Source: an uncultured Rhodopila sp.
GTDB taxonomy: Bacteria; Pseudomonadota; Alphaproteobacteria; Acetobacterales; Acetobacteraceae
NCBI RefSeq assembly: GCF_903915725.1
Contig: NZ_CAIWTY010000061.1
Coordinates: 1-64,000, forward strand
Length of the DNA stretch: 64,000 nt
Direction of reading: 5' to 3'
Shown here: piece after piece, positions 8,912 to 17,789 of the stretch
Numbering within the stretch: the stretch's first letter is position 1
Layout of the letters: each line of letters opens with the position of its first letter
Made by a program: the position numbers and the translations under genes
The notes under the pieces: model-generated
What the model saw: only the letters and a program-made list of their open reading frames with translations
Database searches by the model: none
What the model was told of the DNA's origin: nothing

Positions 8912-9361
8912 TCAGGCGTGTTCATGCACGGGTTTTACATCTATCAGCGGCGTGCCGTCCACGCAATCGAGGCCGCGGACCGTGATCGTCGTTCCCGCCA
9001 AGGCCACCAGATCGACGATCGAGGACGCGATCGGGTTCGGTCTGACGGGGGATCGCAGAGCGAAGGTTCCCGTCGTCTGGCCGGAATGGCCCGGGGTCTG
9101 CAGCACCAGGTCGCGCCGGGCCTGATGCATCCAATATAGGATCTGCAACCGCTTATGCTCCGCCAAGCCGCGTAAGGCGTCCGCCCACCGAGGATCGACC
9201 TCGATCCGGCACTCCGGTCCTGACGGATCTCCCCGTCTCGGGCAGTTCTCGCGCACCGGCCACGGCGTGCGGATTCGGCCGATGAAATAGACCCCGGCAT
9301 CGGCGGTGGCTGGCAATGGCGCCGCGGCTTCGCCGGGGCGAATCGAATCGGTGTCCTGCAT
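8912..9361 (-). CDS. trmO: TrmO-like tRNA methyltransferase (TsaA/YaeB family)
   Basis: 149 residues from the chosen start. The VirR/YaeB/TsaA beta-barrel fold is recognised from YFIGRIRTPWPVRENCPRRG, the ILYWMHQARRDLVLQTP block and the diagnostic SPVRPNPIASSIVDL motif near residues 110-125. E. coli TrmO N6-methylates t6A37 of tRNA-Thr using SAM. An upstream in-frame start would add 21 residues, but the ATG at 9361 is preceded by AAAGGAA at proper spacing and is preferred. Shorter than E. coli TrmO because the C-terminal extension is absent, which is common in alphaproteobacterial members. It may lead the transcript into rpmI. Confidence 0.85.
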   Translation of the reverse strand: MQDTDSIRPGEAAAPLPATADAGVYFIGRIRTPWPVRENCPRRGDPSGPECRIEVDPRWADALRGLAEHKRLQILYWMHQARRDLVLQTPGHSGQTTGTFALRSPVRPNPIASSIVDLVALAGTTITVRGLDCVDGTPLIDVKPVHEHA

Positions 9362-9909
9362 GGCCGGTTGTTCCTTTCGCATGGCGGCGGGAGCCGCGGT
9401 GATCGCCGTGCACTGCTTTAGCAACCGGCGTGCGTGTTGGCAGCGGCTATGCGGCGATGGTTCCCGGCAGGGTCATGTGTTTGTCGGGCGCGGTAAACGC
9501 GCCTATCGGCGGGGCCCCAAAGTACCCGCCATATACGAAACGCGATTTTGTAGCAAAATCCATTGAGATCGCCGAGAATCCGAATAATGCGTGCGGGACT
9601 TCATAGAAAATATCGCTATTATTATCAATAAAATCATCATGTCTGGAAATCGTTACAAACGACCCGGGCGATCGTATTGGTGAAAGTCGCAACGCGCGGG
9701 GTTTTCTACCACGGTTAGCCCCGGCGCGGCCCGAATCCGCCTGCCGGCAACGATCCAGCACCGTGGCGGGTCGCCGTCCGCCCCGGTTCGTGCGCCGGCT
9801 TTGCGCCATCGGAAAGAATTTGTGCGGAAGATGGGTATTTTGTTGGGTGGCCTGTTGTTGAATCACGATTTCTAATGCATAATGGTCCGACTATCCAAGG
9901 TGGTTTCAA
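9362..9909. other. 548-base spacer between divergent trmO and the MarR gene
   Basis: Contains an AT-rich patch at about 9540-9640, including runs of AT around 9610-9630, likely promoter DNA for one or both flanking genes. A minus-strand open frame at 9447-9866 has low-complexity, arginine-rich composition and no ribosome binding site, so I do not call it. No RNA gene recognised. Confidence 0.4.
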
Positions 9910-10413
9910 GTGAAAGAACCAATACAACAGGATGCCGACGGGGGCATGGAAGAATTCCGGCTTGAAGAATTCTTGCCGTTCCGGCTGGCGGTAGCATCCG
10001 AGGGAGTCTCTCGTGTCATCGCCCGTCAATATCTCGGGCAATCGGGACTCGGCATGCCGGAATGGCGGCTGTTGGCCGCGATCGGCCGGTTCACCGTCTT
10101 GTCGCCGACCGCCGCAGGAGAGCGGACGTCGATGGACAAAGTGAAGGTCAGCCGCGCCGCCGCCAGCCTGGTTTCGCGCGGATTGCTGCGCCAGTCCCGC
10201 GATCCGGACGATGGCCGCGGCCGCCTGTTGCGATTGACGCGCAAGGGGGCCACCATCTACAGCGGGATCGCACCAATGGCTCAAGAGGTCGAAATGGCGC
10301 TGTCCGCCGGCCTGAGCCGGGCGGAATGGAACGGATTGCAAAAAGCACTGGCCAAGCTTGTGGATCATACCCAGGCCATACTGGCCAACGGTGCCGATCA
10401 CACCGCGGTCTAA
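9910..10413 (+). CDS. MarR family transcriptional regulator
   Basis: 167 residues with the MarR winged-helix core. The recognition part reads TSMDKVKVSRAAASLVSRGL (about 75-95), followed by the wing RDPDDGRGRLLRLTRKG (about 97-113). The C-terminal helices form the dimer. Starts with GTG at 9910; an in-frame ATG at 9946 is an alternative that would drop the acidic leader. Next on the strand is an RraA family gene 228 bases later, possibly a target, but no operator palindrome was identified. Ligand unknown. Confidence 0.88.
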   Translation: MKEPIQQDADGGMEEFRLEEFLPFRLAVASEGVSRVIARQYLGQSGLGMPEWRLLAAIGRFTVLSPTAAGERTSMDKVKVSRAAASLVSRGLLRQSRDPDDGRGRLLRLTRKGATIYSGIAPMAQEVEMALSAGLSRAEWNGLQKALAKLVDHTQAILANGADHTAV

Positions 10414-10641
10414 AGTGGCGGGTAGGCCCGCCGGCATGCGGACATGCGCCGCGCAACTGTCGTTCCGTCTGTGCTGCGAAACATCAACCGGCCTCGCATC
10501 GAACCCGCGCGTTATGCCGGCGCGCTCATAAGGCGCGCGGCCGGGACGCGGCTCCGGCGTCCTCCGCGCTGGCCGGATCTTGCGTTCGCCCGGCAACGGC
10601 CATTCAATGCGCCGGCCACTGCTTGGGAGACGGAGCGTCCG

Positions 10642-11346
10642 ATGACCATCGACCCTGCCACGCTTGCCGCGCTTTCGGGCGTTTCGACCGCAACCGTCAC
10701 CACCGTGCTGCTGAAGCAGGGACTCCGCAATGTCTGGATGCGCGGCACGAAGCCGCTCCGGGCGGGGCAGCCCCGGCTGATAGGTCGCGCGTTCACGTTG
10801 CGGTTCGTCCCGGCGCGGGAGGATCTGGCAACGCCGGCGTCGTGGTCGTCTCCGGTCTCCACCCGCGCGGCGATCGAGGCGATGCCGGCGGGCTGTATCG
10901 CCGTGGCGGATGCGATGGGTGTCACGGATGCCGGCATCTTCGGCGATATCCTGTGCGCCCGGATGGCGAAAAAGGGCGTTGCGGGACTGGTGACCGATGG
11001 CGTGGTGCGTGACGTCTCGGGCGTTCTGGGAACCGGGCTTGCGGTGTGGTGCCGCGGCGCCGCCGCCCCGCCCTCCGTTGCCGGTCTGACATTCGTCAGC
11101 TGGCAAGAGCCGATCGGCTGCGGCGGAGTCGCGGTGTTCCCGGACGACGTGATCATGGTGGATGACGACGGCGCGGTCGTGATTCCGCAAAAGCTGCTGG
11201 CCGATGTCGCCGCGGTGGCGGCGGAGCAGGAGCGTCTGGAGGCGTGGATCATGAACCGGGTGAACGACGGCGCGCCGCTTTCCGGCCTGTATCCGCCGAA
11301 CGCCGAAAACCGGGCGCTCTACGAGGCTGAGTCGAAGGCGCGCTAG
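10642..11346 (+). CDS. RraA family protein (ribonuclease activity regulator / aldolase-like fold)
   Basis: 234 residues. RraA-fold signatures: a VSTATVTTVLLKQGLRNVWM helix near the start, the loop DAMGVTDAGIFGDILCARM (about 93-111) and the core motif GVAGLVTDGVVRDVSG (about 116-131), which carries the Asp and Arg of the metal/substrate site of HMG aldolase relatives. Several catabolic enzymes share this fold, including 4-hydroxy-4-methyl-2-oxoglutarate aldolase, so a role in RNase E control should not be assumed. ATG at 10642 is chosen because upstream codons are arginine/proline-rich and unlike the family. Its TAG stop forms the first bases of a MITE-like element. Confidence 0.85.
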   Translation: MTIDPATLAALSGVSTATVTTVLLKQGLRNVWMRGTKPLRAGQPRLIGRAFTLRFVPAREDLATPASWSSPVSTRAAIEAMPAGCIAVADAMGVTDAGIFGDILCARMAKKGVAGLVTDGVVRDVSGVLGTGLAVWCRGAAAPPSVAGLTFVSWQEPIGCGGVAVFPDDVIMVDDDGAVVIPQKLLADVAAVAAEQERLEAWIMNRVNDGAPLSGLYPPNAENRALYEAESKAR

Positions 11347-11554
11347 AGCATTTTCAGGCTGATTGGAATCGGTGCAACGACCTTTCAACGCCCAAGGATA
11401 AGCGAATCGGGCGTCCTTCCCTCCCCGTCATGGACCGGGCAAGCCGGGCCATGACGGGGAGGGAGGGACGCCCGACTGAAGCGGCAATTGGCTTGTCCGG
11501 GCCATGACGGCGTAGCAGCGTCCGGCACCTTCCAGTCACGCCGAAAATGCTCTA
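11344..11554. repeat. MITE-like element with terminal inverted repeats and an internal hairpin
   Basis: 211 bases bounded by exact 12-base inverted ends, TAGAGCATTTTC at 11344-11355 and its complement at 11543-11554. Weaker matching extends to about 26 bases inward on each side. In the middle, 11409-11473 folds into a hairpin of about 30 base pairs with two mismatches; its arms carry the CGTCATGG / CCATGACG motif seen in other palindromes of this window. No open frame of note inside. The left end supplies the stop codon of the RraA gene. Ends of the form AGAGCATTTTC are familiar from alphaproteobacterial intergenic repeats. Confidence 0.75.
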
Positions 11555-11868
11555 ACCGCCGGCGCGGCCGGCCGGCGGACATGACCGCCAGGGTATCGTT
11601 CCTGTATCGGAGCGGCGGTTCGCCGCAGCAAGAGAACGAAACGCCTGCCGATCGAGACCGCGCGGCGGTCGTTTCGTAGTCGCTGGATCGCCAGCCGACT
11701 GGCATAACGAAGGCTCCTCCAACAACGGAACGGCAGAGAAAAAGTATTTTAATCGCAATCACTTCCTGTCACGCCGGTTTCATCCAGTACACATCATCGT
11801 ACAGTGCCGTGCCGAACAGTACCACTCCATAGTCGCTGGCCTGTACATCCGGCCGGAGGTTCTGATAG
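11555..11868. other. 314-base spacer upstream of the glycosyltransferase
   Basis: Begins with a GC-rich palindromic stretch (11557-11580, alternating CCGG and GGCC blocks) and holds no protein-like frame. GGAGG at 11854-11858 is the ribosome binding site that decides the TTG start of the next gene. No other signal recognised. Confidence 0.4.
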
Positions 11869-13797
11869 TTGAACGATTTGCCGCAATCCGAGCGGACATG
11901 GCGTGAAGCCTGGACCGCCCGGCCGCCGGTGCCACGCGGTATCAGCGTCCCGCCGGGCCGGCGGTTGCTGCAAACGGTCCGTCCCTATGTGCCGCGGGGT
12001 TGCCTGACGGTTGCACGACGCGGGTTCTGGTTATTATCCGCCAGCCTGCCACGAAAATTGCGGACCGGATTGCACAGCTTCGCGGGCCTCATGCGCCCTG
12101 ATACGGCCTCGGTCGAGGATGCCTATCCAGCCTGGATCCAGCAGCACGATCGTCTGGACGAGTATCGGCGACGCCAGATCCTGGCGCGGATTGCGGGTTT
12201 CGGCTCACCGCCACTGATCTCCGTCATCATGCCGGTCTTCAACCCCGATCCCGCCCATCTGTCGGCGGCCATCCAATCCGTCGAGCAGCAACTCTATCCC
12301 CACTGGCAACTCTGCATCGCCGACGACGCCTCCACCGATCCGGCTGTCGCCGCGACCTTGCGGCAAGCCGCGGCGCGCGACCGGCGCATTACCGTACTCT
12401 GGCGCGAGCGAAACGGCCACATCTCCGCCGCCTCCAACTCGGCACTGTCATGCGCCACCGGCACCTTCGTGGCGTTGCTCGATCACGACGACTTGCTGTC
12501 ACCGCGCGCTCTGTATGAGGTGGCGGTCCGGATCGTCGATCAACCCGGTGCCGATATTATTTACTCCGACGAGGACCATATCGACTCGTTCGGCCGCCGT
12601 TCGCGCCCTTATTTCAAGCCCGGATGGAATCCCGACCTGATCGCGGGCCACAACCTGATCAGTCATCTCGGTGTCTACCGGCGCGCGCTGGTCGAGCGTA
12701 TCGGCGGCTTTCGCATCGGTTTTGAGGGCAGCCAGGACTACGATCTCGCGCTACGTGCAGTGGCGGAGACCCGGCCCGATGGCATCGTGCATATTCCAGA
12801 GGTGCTGTATCACTGGCGGCAGGACGCCGCGGACCGTACCTTCTCCCAGGCATCGCATGATCGCTGCGTGCGCAACGGCCGCCGGGCGGTTCAGCAATTC
12901 GTGGCGCGGCACAGCGCCGGCGCCACCGCGATGCCGGCGCCGGCCCTGCCGATATTTACGCGCGTGGTCTATCCGGTCCCCGCCGCCGCGCCGATTGTCT
13001 CGATCCTTGTCGCGGCGGACGACGATGCAAATGCGGTGGAACGCTGTCTTGCTGTCCTGGCGGAGCGCACGGATTATCCCAATCTGGAAGTTCTCGTGCA
13101 CGGCCGGCGGGTTGCGAGTGTGCGCGGCGATATGAAGCGGGCGAATGCCGCGGCACAGGCGGCGAACGGGTCGCTGCTTCTCCTGTTGGACAGCGCCATC
13201 GAAGCCACGGACTCCGGCTGGCTGCGTGAGATGGTCTCGCACGCCCTTCGCCCGGAGATCGGCGCTGTCGGCGCCAAGTTAATCAATCCGGACGGCACCG
13301 TGCGTCACGCCGGCATCACCGTGTCGGGCAGCGGGATCGCGCACTATCAGTTTCCGGGCAGACTGCGGTCCGACCCGGGGTATTTCGGCCATCTTCAACT
13401 CGTTCGCAACGTTACCGCCGTCAGCGGCGCCTGCCTGATGGTTCGCCGCGAAACCTTTCTGCACGCCGGCGGCCTGGAGGACGATTCACCGCTGGCGCCT
13501 TTCAGCGATGTCGACCTTTGCCTGAAGCTGATCGAACGAGGCTACCGCAACGTCTGGACCCCGTATGCCGAGCTGGCCTGGCACCACCGGCCGGAAAGCA
13601 GCGTCACGGAGCCGGATCGGATGCATCGGGCGGCAGTGGCGATGCGGCGGCGCTGGGGGCATCGGCTCGACACCGATGCATACTGGAACCCCAACCTTTC
13701 GACCGATCGCGCGAGGTTGTCGTTGGTGTCCCGGCGCAACCCGGAGAGGTCAGAGGTGCTCAAACCGCGCAGCGCTCTCGCGCCAGCCTCCTATTAA
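11869..13797 (+). CDS. Two-domain family 2 glycosyltransferase
   Basis: 642 residues from a TTG start preceded by GGAGG at a good spacing. The first GT-A domain starts at about residue 112 with PLISVIMPVFNPDPAHLSAA; nucleotide-sugar and metal residues are visible in CIADDAST and VALLDHDDLLSPRALYE (the DxD-like DHDD). A second GT2-like domain begins near 370 (APIVSILVAADDDANAV) and includes SGACLMVRRETFLHAGGLED and SDVDLCLKLIERGYRNVW. Two-domain GT2 proteins of this kind build O-antigen or rhamnan-type chains. Acceptor and sugar are unknown, and no other polysaccharide gene is adjacent. Its TAA overlaps the stop of the convergent peptidase gene by 3 bases. Confidence 0.9.
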   Translation: MNDLPQSERTWREAWTARPPVPRGISVPPGRRLLQTVRPYVPRGCLTVARRGFWLLSASLPRKLRTGLHSFAGLMRPDTASVEDAYPAWIQQHDRLDEYRRRQILARIAGFGSPPLISVIMPVFNPDPAHLSAAIQSVEQQLYPHWQLCIADDASTDPAVAATLRQAAARDRRITVLWRERNGHISAASNSALSCATGTFVALLDHDDLLSPRALYEVAVRIVDQPGADIIYSDEDHIDSFGRRSRPYFKPGWNPDLIAGHNLISHLGVYRRALVERIGGFRIGFEGSQDYDLALRAVAETRPDGIVHIPEVLYHWRQDAADRTFSQASHDRCVRNGRRAVQQFVARHSAGATAMPAPALPIFTRVVYPVPAAAPIVSILVAADDDANAVERCLAVLAERTDYPNLEVLVHGRRVASVRGDMKRANAAAQAANGSLLLLLDSAIEATDSGWLREMVSHALRPEIGAVGAKLINPDGTVRHAGITVSGSGIAHYQFPGRLRSDPGYFGHLQLVRNVTAVSGACLMVRRETFLHAGGLEDDSPLAPFSDVDLCLKLIERGYRNVWTPYAELAWHHRPESSVTEPDRMHRAAVAMRRRWGHRLDTDAYWNPNLSTDRARLSLVSRRNPERSEVLKPRSALAPASY

Positions 13798-15599
13798 CCT
13801 CCGATGGGCGCGCAGGCATCGGCGAGCCAGGCCCTTGCGGCCGGATCGAGCGCGGGACCGACACTGTCCAGCACCCGCCCGTGATAGGAATCGAGCCAGC
13901 CGCGCTCCTCCGCCGTCATCAACCCCGGGTCCAGCAGGCGCCGATCGAACGGGGCAAGGGTGAGGGTTTCGAAACGCAGGAACGGCTTGCCGGCGCCCGG
14001 GATGTCCGCCGTTTGGGCCAGCAACAGGTTCTCCAGGCGGATGCCGTATTGGTCCTGCAGGTAGAACCCCGGCTCATTCGACAGAATCATGCCGGGGGCG
14101 ATGGGCACCGGCCGCGCCTGACGGGAGATGCTGACCGGGCCTTCGTGGACCGACAAATAGCTGCCCACGCCGTGCCCGGTGCCATGGTCATAGTCCAGCC
14201 CGGCCTGCCAAAGCGCCCGCCGCGCCAGCACATCCAGATGCGGTCCGCCGACGCCCTTCGGGAAGACCGCGGTTGCGATGGCGATGTGTCCCTGCATTAC
14301 CCGCGTCACCCGGTTCCGCAGTTCAGCGGGAGCCGGGCCGGAACCGATCCAGACCGTGCGGGTGATGTCGGTGGTGCCGTCGGGATACTGCGCCCCGGAG
14401 TCGATCAGATACACCTCGTCCCGTTTTATCGGCCGGTCCGTCTCCGGCGTGACGCGATAGTGGATGATCGCGCCATGCTCGGCGGCGCCGGAGATCGCCG
14501 GGAAGCTCTCGCCGCGGAAGCCCTCGACCTCCCGCCGGAACGCCAGCAAGGTGTCGGCGGCGGAGATTTCGGTCTGGCCGCCATCGGGCGCCTCGGTGTC
14601 GAGCCAGTGCAGGAAGCGGCACACCGCGACCGCGTCGCGCAGATGCGCCTGCCGCGCACCCTGTTGTTCGGTTTCGTTCTTGCAGGCTTTCGGCAACTGG
14701 CACGGATCGCTGCCGGAAACCACCACCGCACCCGCAGCGCGAAGCTGCTGCGCGAACCATACCGGGGAGCCGGCGGCATCCACCCGCACCGTCTTCCCCG
14801 CCAAACCCCGCAGCGCCCCCTCCAGCGCCGGCCGATCGGCGATCAATACGGCGTTGCCGAGCCAGGCGCGGGTTTCGGGCGGCACTTTGGCAGGATCGAT
14901 AAACCACTCCGTCGCGCCATCCGCGTGGATCACGGCGAACGACAAGGCGAACGGTGTGAACGGCACGTCATTGCCGCGGATGTTCAGCAGCCACGCGATT
15001 GAGGCCGGATCGGTTAGCACCGCCGCATCCTGCTTCGCCTCCCGCAGCGAAATCGCCACGTCGGTGCGCTTGGCTTCGGAGCTCTTCCCGGCATACCTCA
15101 AATCATGCGGCAAGGCCGCCGCCATCGGAGGCGGCGGCCGATCGGCCCGGATGGAGTCGATTGGGTTGGCGGCGAGGGGGATCATGTCCAGGCCGGCATC
15201 GGTGAAGCGGGTCAGGCTCTCCTCGCTGATCAGCAGCGGGTCATAGCCGATGCGGGCGTCCTTCGGAGCATTTTCGGCCAGCCATGCATGCGGCGGCTGC
15301 TCGGTGATATGCAAACGTTGCCACAGAGCGGCATCGGTCTGTTCGGCGAGTTGCAGGATGTAGCGGCCATCGGTGAAGACCGCGGCGGTGGACGCCAGCA
15401 CAGCGGCCAATCCGGCGCTGCCGGTGAACCCGGTCAGCCAGGCAAGCCGTTCGGCCGAAGCCGGGACATACTCGCCGAGGTGCTCGTCCGCTCGCGGCAC
15501 GATGAACCCGTTTAGGTTCAGGCGAGCCAGTTCCCGCCGCAGCGCTGATAACGGCGAAGCACCAGGGGCCGTGACCTTGCGAACTTGTGGCGATTTCAT
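13794..15599 (-). CDS. Aminopeptidase P family metallopeptidase (M24, Xaa-Pro)
   Basis: 601 residues, the long three-domain form with two creatinase-like N-terminal domains (about 1-300) and a C-terminal pita-bread M24 domain. Metal ligands are visible in order: the two aspartates of YLIDSGAQYPDGTTDITRT, the histidine of GTGHGVGSYLSVHEGP, the glutamate of LSNEPGFY and that of RLENLLL. Such enzymes remove an N-terminal residue preceding proline, in the cytosol. Starts at an ATG opposite the DUF1127 gene, so the 160-base region 15600-15761 serves both. The stop overlaps the glycosyltransferase stop in a TTAA sequence. Confidence 0.95.
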   Translation of the reverse strand: MKSPQVRKVTAPGASPLSALRRELARLNLNGFIVPRADEHLGEYVPASAERLAWLTGFTGSAGLAAVLASTAAVFTDGRYILQLAEQTDAALWQRLHITEQPPHAWLAENAPKDARIGYDPLLISEESLTRFTDAGLDMIPLAANPIDSIRADRPPPPMAAALPHDLRYAGKSSEAKRTDVAISLREAKQDAAVLTDPASIAWLLNIRGNDVPFTPFALSFAVIHADGATEWFIDPAKVPPETRAWLGNAVLIADRPALEGALRGLAGKTVRVDAAGSPVWFAQQLRAAGAVVVSGSDPCQLPKACKNETEQQGARQAHLRDAVAVCRFLHWLDTEAPDGGQTEISAADTLLAFRREVEGFRGESFPAISGAAEHGAIIHYRVTPETDRPIKRDEVYLIDSGAQYPDGTTDITRTVWIGSGPAPAELRNRVTRVMQGHIAIATAVFPKGVGGPHLDVLARRALWQAGLDYDHGTGHGVGSYLSVHEGPVSISRQARPVPIAPGMILSNEPGFYLQDQYGIRLENLLLAQTADIPGAGKPFLRFETLTLAPFDRRLLDPGLMTAEERGWLDSYHGRVLDSVGPALDPAARAWLADACAPIGG

Positions 15600-15761
15600 G
15601 TCATAACTCGTTCGTCATCTATGCGAAATGCACATAACAGTTTGATCATTTTTGACTCTTAATCCAGAGGTCATCCGGCCTATGTTGCACTGCATCATAT
15701 CCTGGGGACGCTTCGTCACCCCGACATCGCGTTGGTCCCGGGCGGGTTCGGATTATTCGTC

Positions 15762-16070
15762 ATGAGCGTTCACACCGCTGATTCTCACACCTTCAAGCTG
15801 CCCAGCTTGAGCTATATCGACGCCAAATGGGAAGAGCCGAACCTGACGGCTCCGGCCGCCGCTTCGGTCCGCCGGCAAAAGTCCCGGGTCTCGGCGTGGC
15901 TGGCCGGCAGGGTCGCGTGGCTTCGCGCCTGGCGCCAGGACCGCGAGGCCGCGGCGGAGCTGGCATCGATGTCCAATTACGAACTGCAGGATATCGGCCT
16001 CACCCGCTCCGATCTCGGCCGCGTATTCGATCCGGCTTTCAACCAGGATCTGCGGACGCGCGGCCGTTAA
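15762..16070 (+). CDS. DUF1127 (YjiS-like) domain protein
   Basis: 102 residues. The C-terminal 40 or so are the DUF1127 signature: a tryptophan/arginine-rich stretch (WLRAWRQDREAAAELASMS) then NYELQDIGLTRSDLGRVFD. Small DUF1127 proteins in alphaproteobacteria are linked to RNA turnover and phosphate/carbon metabolism through RNA binding. This one has a 55-residue N-terminal extension with no clear motif. ATG at 15762 is chosen over an upstream TTG at 15732 because the protein reads more naturally from MSVHTADSH; neither has a strong ribosome binding site. Confidence 0.82.
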   Translation: MSVHTADSHTFKLPSLSYIDAKWEEPNLTAPAAASVRRQKSRVSAWLAGRVAWLRAWRQDREAAAELASMSNYELQDIGLTRSDLGRVFDPAFNQDLRTRGR

Positions 16071-16186
16071 GCCGCGCCCGCGACTAAGCGAACCTGGCGG
16101 TCGAACATTGTTGCGTCACGTGCGGCGATAGCGGGCCCGGGCGATCGAAGCCGTGACAGAGCCAGACAACAGCCGTCCCGGCTCTC

Positions 16187-16345
16187 TCAGATCGGCCAGT
16201 GCGCCGCGGCTAAGCCCGCGGTGATCAGGGATGGCAGATGGTCCCACTGCACCAGCAAAAGGTAGCAGGCAAGCAGGAACACAATGCCCAACAGCGGCAA
16301 GGCAAACGAGCCTCCGCTTCGCAGGTGTTTCCGGGACAACGACAC
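16187..16345 (-). CDS. Small single-pass membrane protein (52 residues)
   Basis: The reverse strand from GTG at 16345 reads VSLSRKHLRSGGSFALPLLG, then IVFLLACYLLLVQWDHLPSL, then ITAGLAAAHWPI and TGA. A basic N-terminus followed by an uninterrupted hydrophobic segment of about 20 residues predicts one inner-membrane helix with the N-terminus inside. GGAG lies 7 bases before this GTG; a second GTG three bases upstream is an alternative start. The overlapping longer frame on the same strand (to 16568) reads as arginine/proline-rich noise. No family recognised. It is divergent from the MFS exporter starting at 16554. Confidence 0.6.
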   Translation of the reverse strand: MSLSRKHLRSGGSFALPLLGIVFLLACYLLLVQWDHLPSLITAGLAAAHWPI

Positions 16346-16553
16346 CACCGCTCTCCAGTCCGCGCAATCGACTCATCAAGCCCCGTGCCCGGTCGGATAC
16401 GGAAACTTTGCCGCTAATGTCGATTGATGTAGCTGGTTTTCCTCTTTTCGCGCCAGTCCGGAGATGGCTGATCCCCCGCCGGTGCATGGGTGGACCGGTT
16501 CGGGTTTCTGCATAGTATCTCCCGCTACTCCGAGTGGACCGAAGGAACCGACT

Positions 16554-17789
16554 GTGAGCGAAAACCAAGCCGTCTCCATGCCCGGCGGCGCTGCGCTTGC
16601 CGCGCCGAGCGAAACCGGGACGGCCATGGCGATCCTCGTGTCGCTCAGCCTATGCCATTTCCTCAACGACATGAACCAGTCGCTGGTGCCGGCGATCTAT
16701 CCGATCCTGAAAGACTCCTATCGCCTTGATTTCGGCCAGATCGGGCTGATTACCCTGGCGTTTCAGATGACCGCCTCGCTGCTCCAGCCCGTCGTCGGGA
16801 TGGTCACCGACAAGCATCCGCAGCCGTTCTCGCTGCCGATAGCGATGGGGTTCAGCCTGGCCGGATTGCTGCTGCTGGCGGTGGCGGACAGCTACCCGAT
16901 GATCCTGGTCGCGGCGGCGATGGTGGGTCTCGGATCATCGGTTTTCCACCCCGAATCGTCCCGCGTGGCGCGGATGGCGTCGGGAGGCCGCTACGGCTTC
17001 GCGCAATCGTTATTCCAGTTGGGCGGCACTGCGGGGTCGGCGGTGGGACCGTTGCTCGCAGCGTTCATCGTCGTGCCGCGCGGGCAGGGCAGCATCGCCT
17101 GGTTCTCCGCCGCCGCGCTGCTGGCGATGGTGGTGTTGACCAGTGTCAGCGCCTGGTATGCGCGCCACCCCTCGATGCTCGCCCGCCGGGGCCGGAAGGC
17201 ACAGGTTGCCGCCCCGGCCTCACCGCTGCCTCGCGGCAAGGTCTACCTGGCGCTTGGCGTCATCCTGGTGCTGATGTTCTCGAAGAACGTGTACACATCA
17301 AGCCTGACTTCGTACTACACCTTCTACCTGATTGAGAAATTCGGCCTTTCGGTACAGCACGCGCAGTACATGCTGTTCGCCTTCCTGGGTGCGCTTGCGG
17401 TGGGCACCTTCGCCGGAGGCCCCATCGGCGACCGTGTCGGGCGTAAGCCGGTGATCTGGTTCTCCATCCTCGGGACGTCTCCTTTCGCGCTGATGCTGCC
17501 CTATGCCGGGCTGCTATGGACGGGCATCCTGAGCGTGGCCATCGGCCTGATCCTGGCCTCGGCCTTCTCCGCCATCGTGGTCTACGCGCAGGAATTGCTG
17601 CCGGGGCGCATCGGCCTGGTGGCGGGAATGATGTTCGGCTTTTCCTTCGGGCTGGGTGGCCTGGGGGCCGCCGCGCTCGGGCAGATCGCCGACGTCACCG
17701 GCATCGACACGGTGTACAAGGTCTGCTCCTTCCTGCCGCTGATTGGCCTGATGACCGCCCTGCTGCCCAATATCGAGCGCGGACGCTGA
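16554..17789 (+). CDS. MFS exporter, fosmidomycin-resistance (Fsr) type
   Basis: 411 residues with about 12 hydrophobic segments. Features of the Fsr subgroup: LCHFLNDMNQSLVPAIYPIL in helix 1, VGLGSSVFHPESSRVARMAS in helix 4 and FGFSFGLGGLG near helix 11. GDRVGRKPVIW is the classic MFS loop. Relatives are drug/proton antiporters of the inner membrane. GTG at 16554 is chosen since GAAGGAA precedes it and upstream codons look non-coding. Its TGA overlaps the first codons of the following DUF1194 frame, suggesting coupled translation. Confidence 0.9.
   Translation: MSENQAVSMPGGAALAAPSETGTAMAILVSLSLCHFLNDMNQSLVPAIYPILKDSYRLDFGQIGLITLAFQMTASLLQPVVGMVTDKHPQPFSLPIAMGFSLAGLLLLAVADSYPMILVAAAMVGLGSSVFHPESSRVARMASGGRYGFAQSLFQLGGTAGSAVGPLLAAFIVVPRGQGSIAWFSAAALLAMVVLTSVSAWYARHPSMLARRGRKAQVAAPASPLPRGKVYLALGVILVLMFSKNVYTSSLTSYYTFYLIEKFGLSVQHAQYMLFAFLGALAVGTFAGGPIGDRVGRKPVIWFSILGTSPFALMLPYAGLLWTGILSVAIGLILASAFSAIVVYAQELLPGRIGLVAGMMFGFSFGLGGLGAAALGQIADVTGIDTVYKVCSFLPLIGLMTALLPNIERGR

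Noticed and set aside
9447-9866. Possible 139-residue protein between trmO and the MarR gene
   Set aside because: Low-complexity composition, no ribosome binding site and no family resemblance.
13518-15002. 494-residue plus-strand frame over aminopeptidase P
   Set aside because: Shadow frame; the opposite strand encodes a complete M24 enzyme with all metal ligands.
16116-16568. 150-residue minus-strand frame
   Set aside because: Arginine/proline-rich and lacks a start signal. A different frame in the same place gives a clean small membrane protein.
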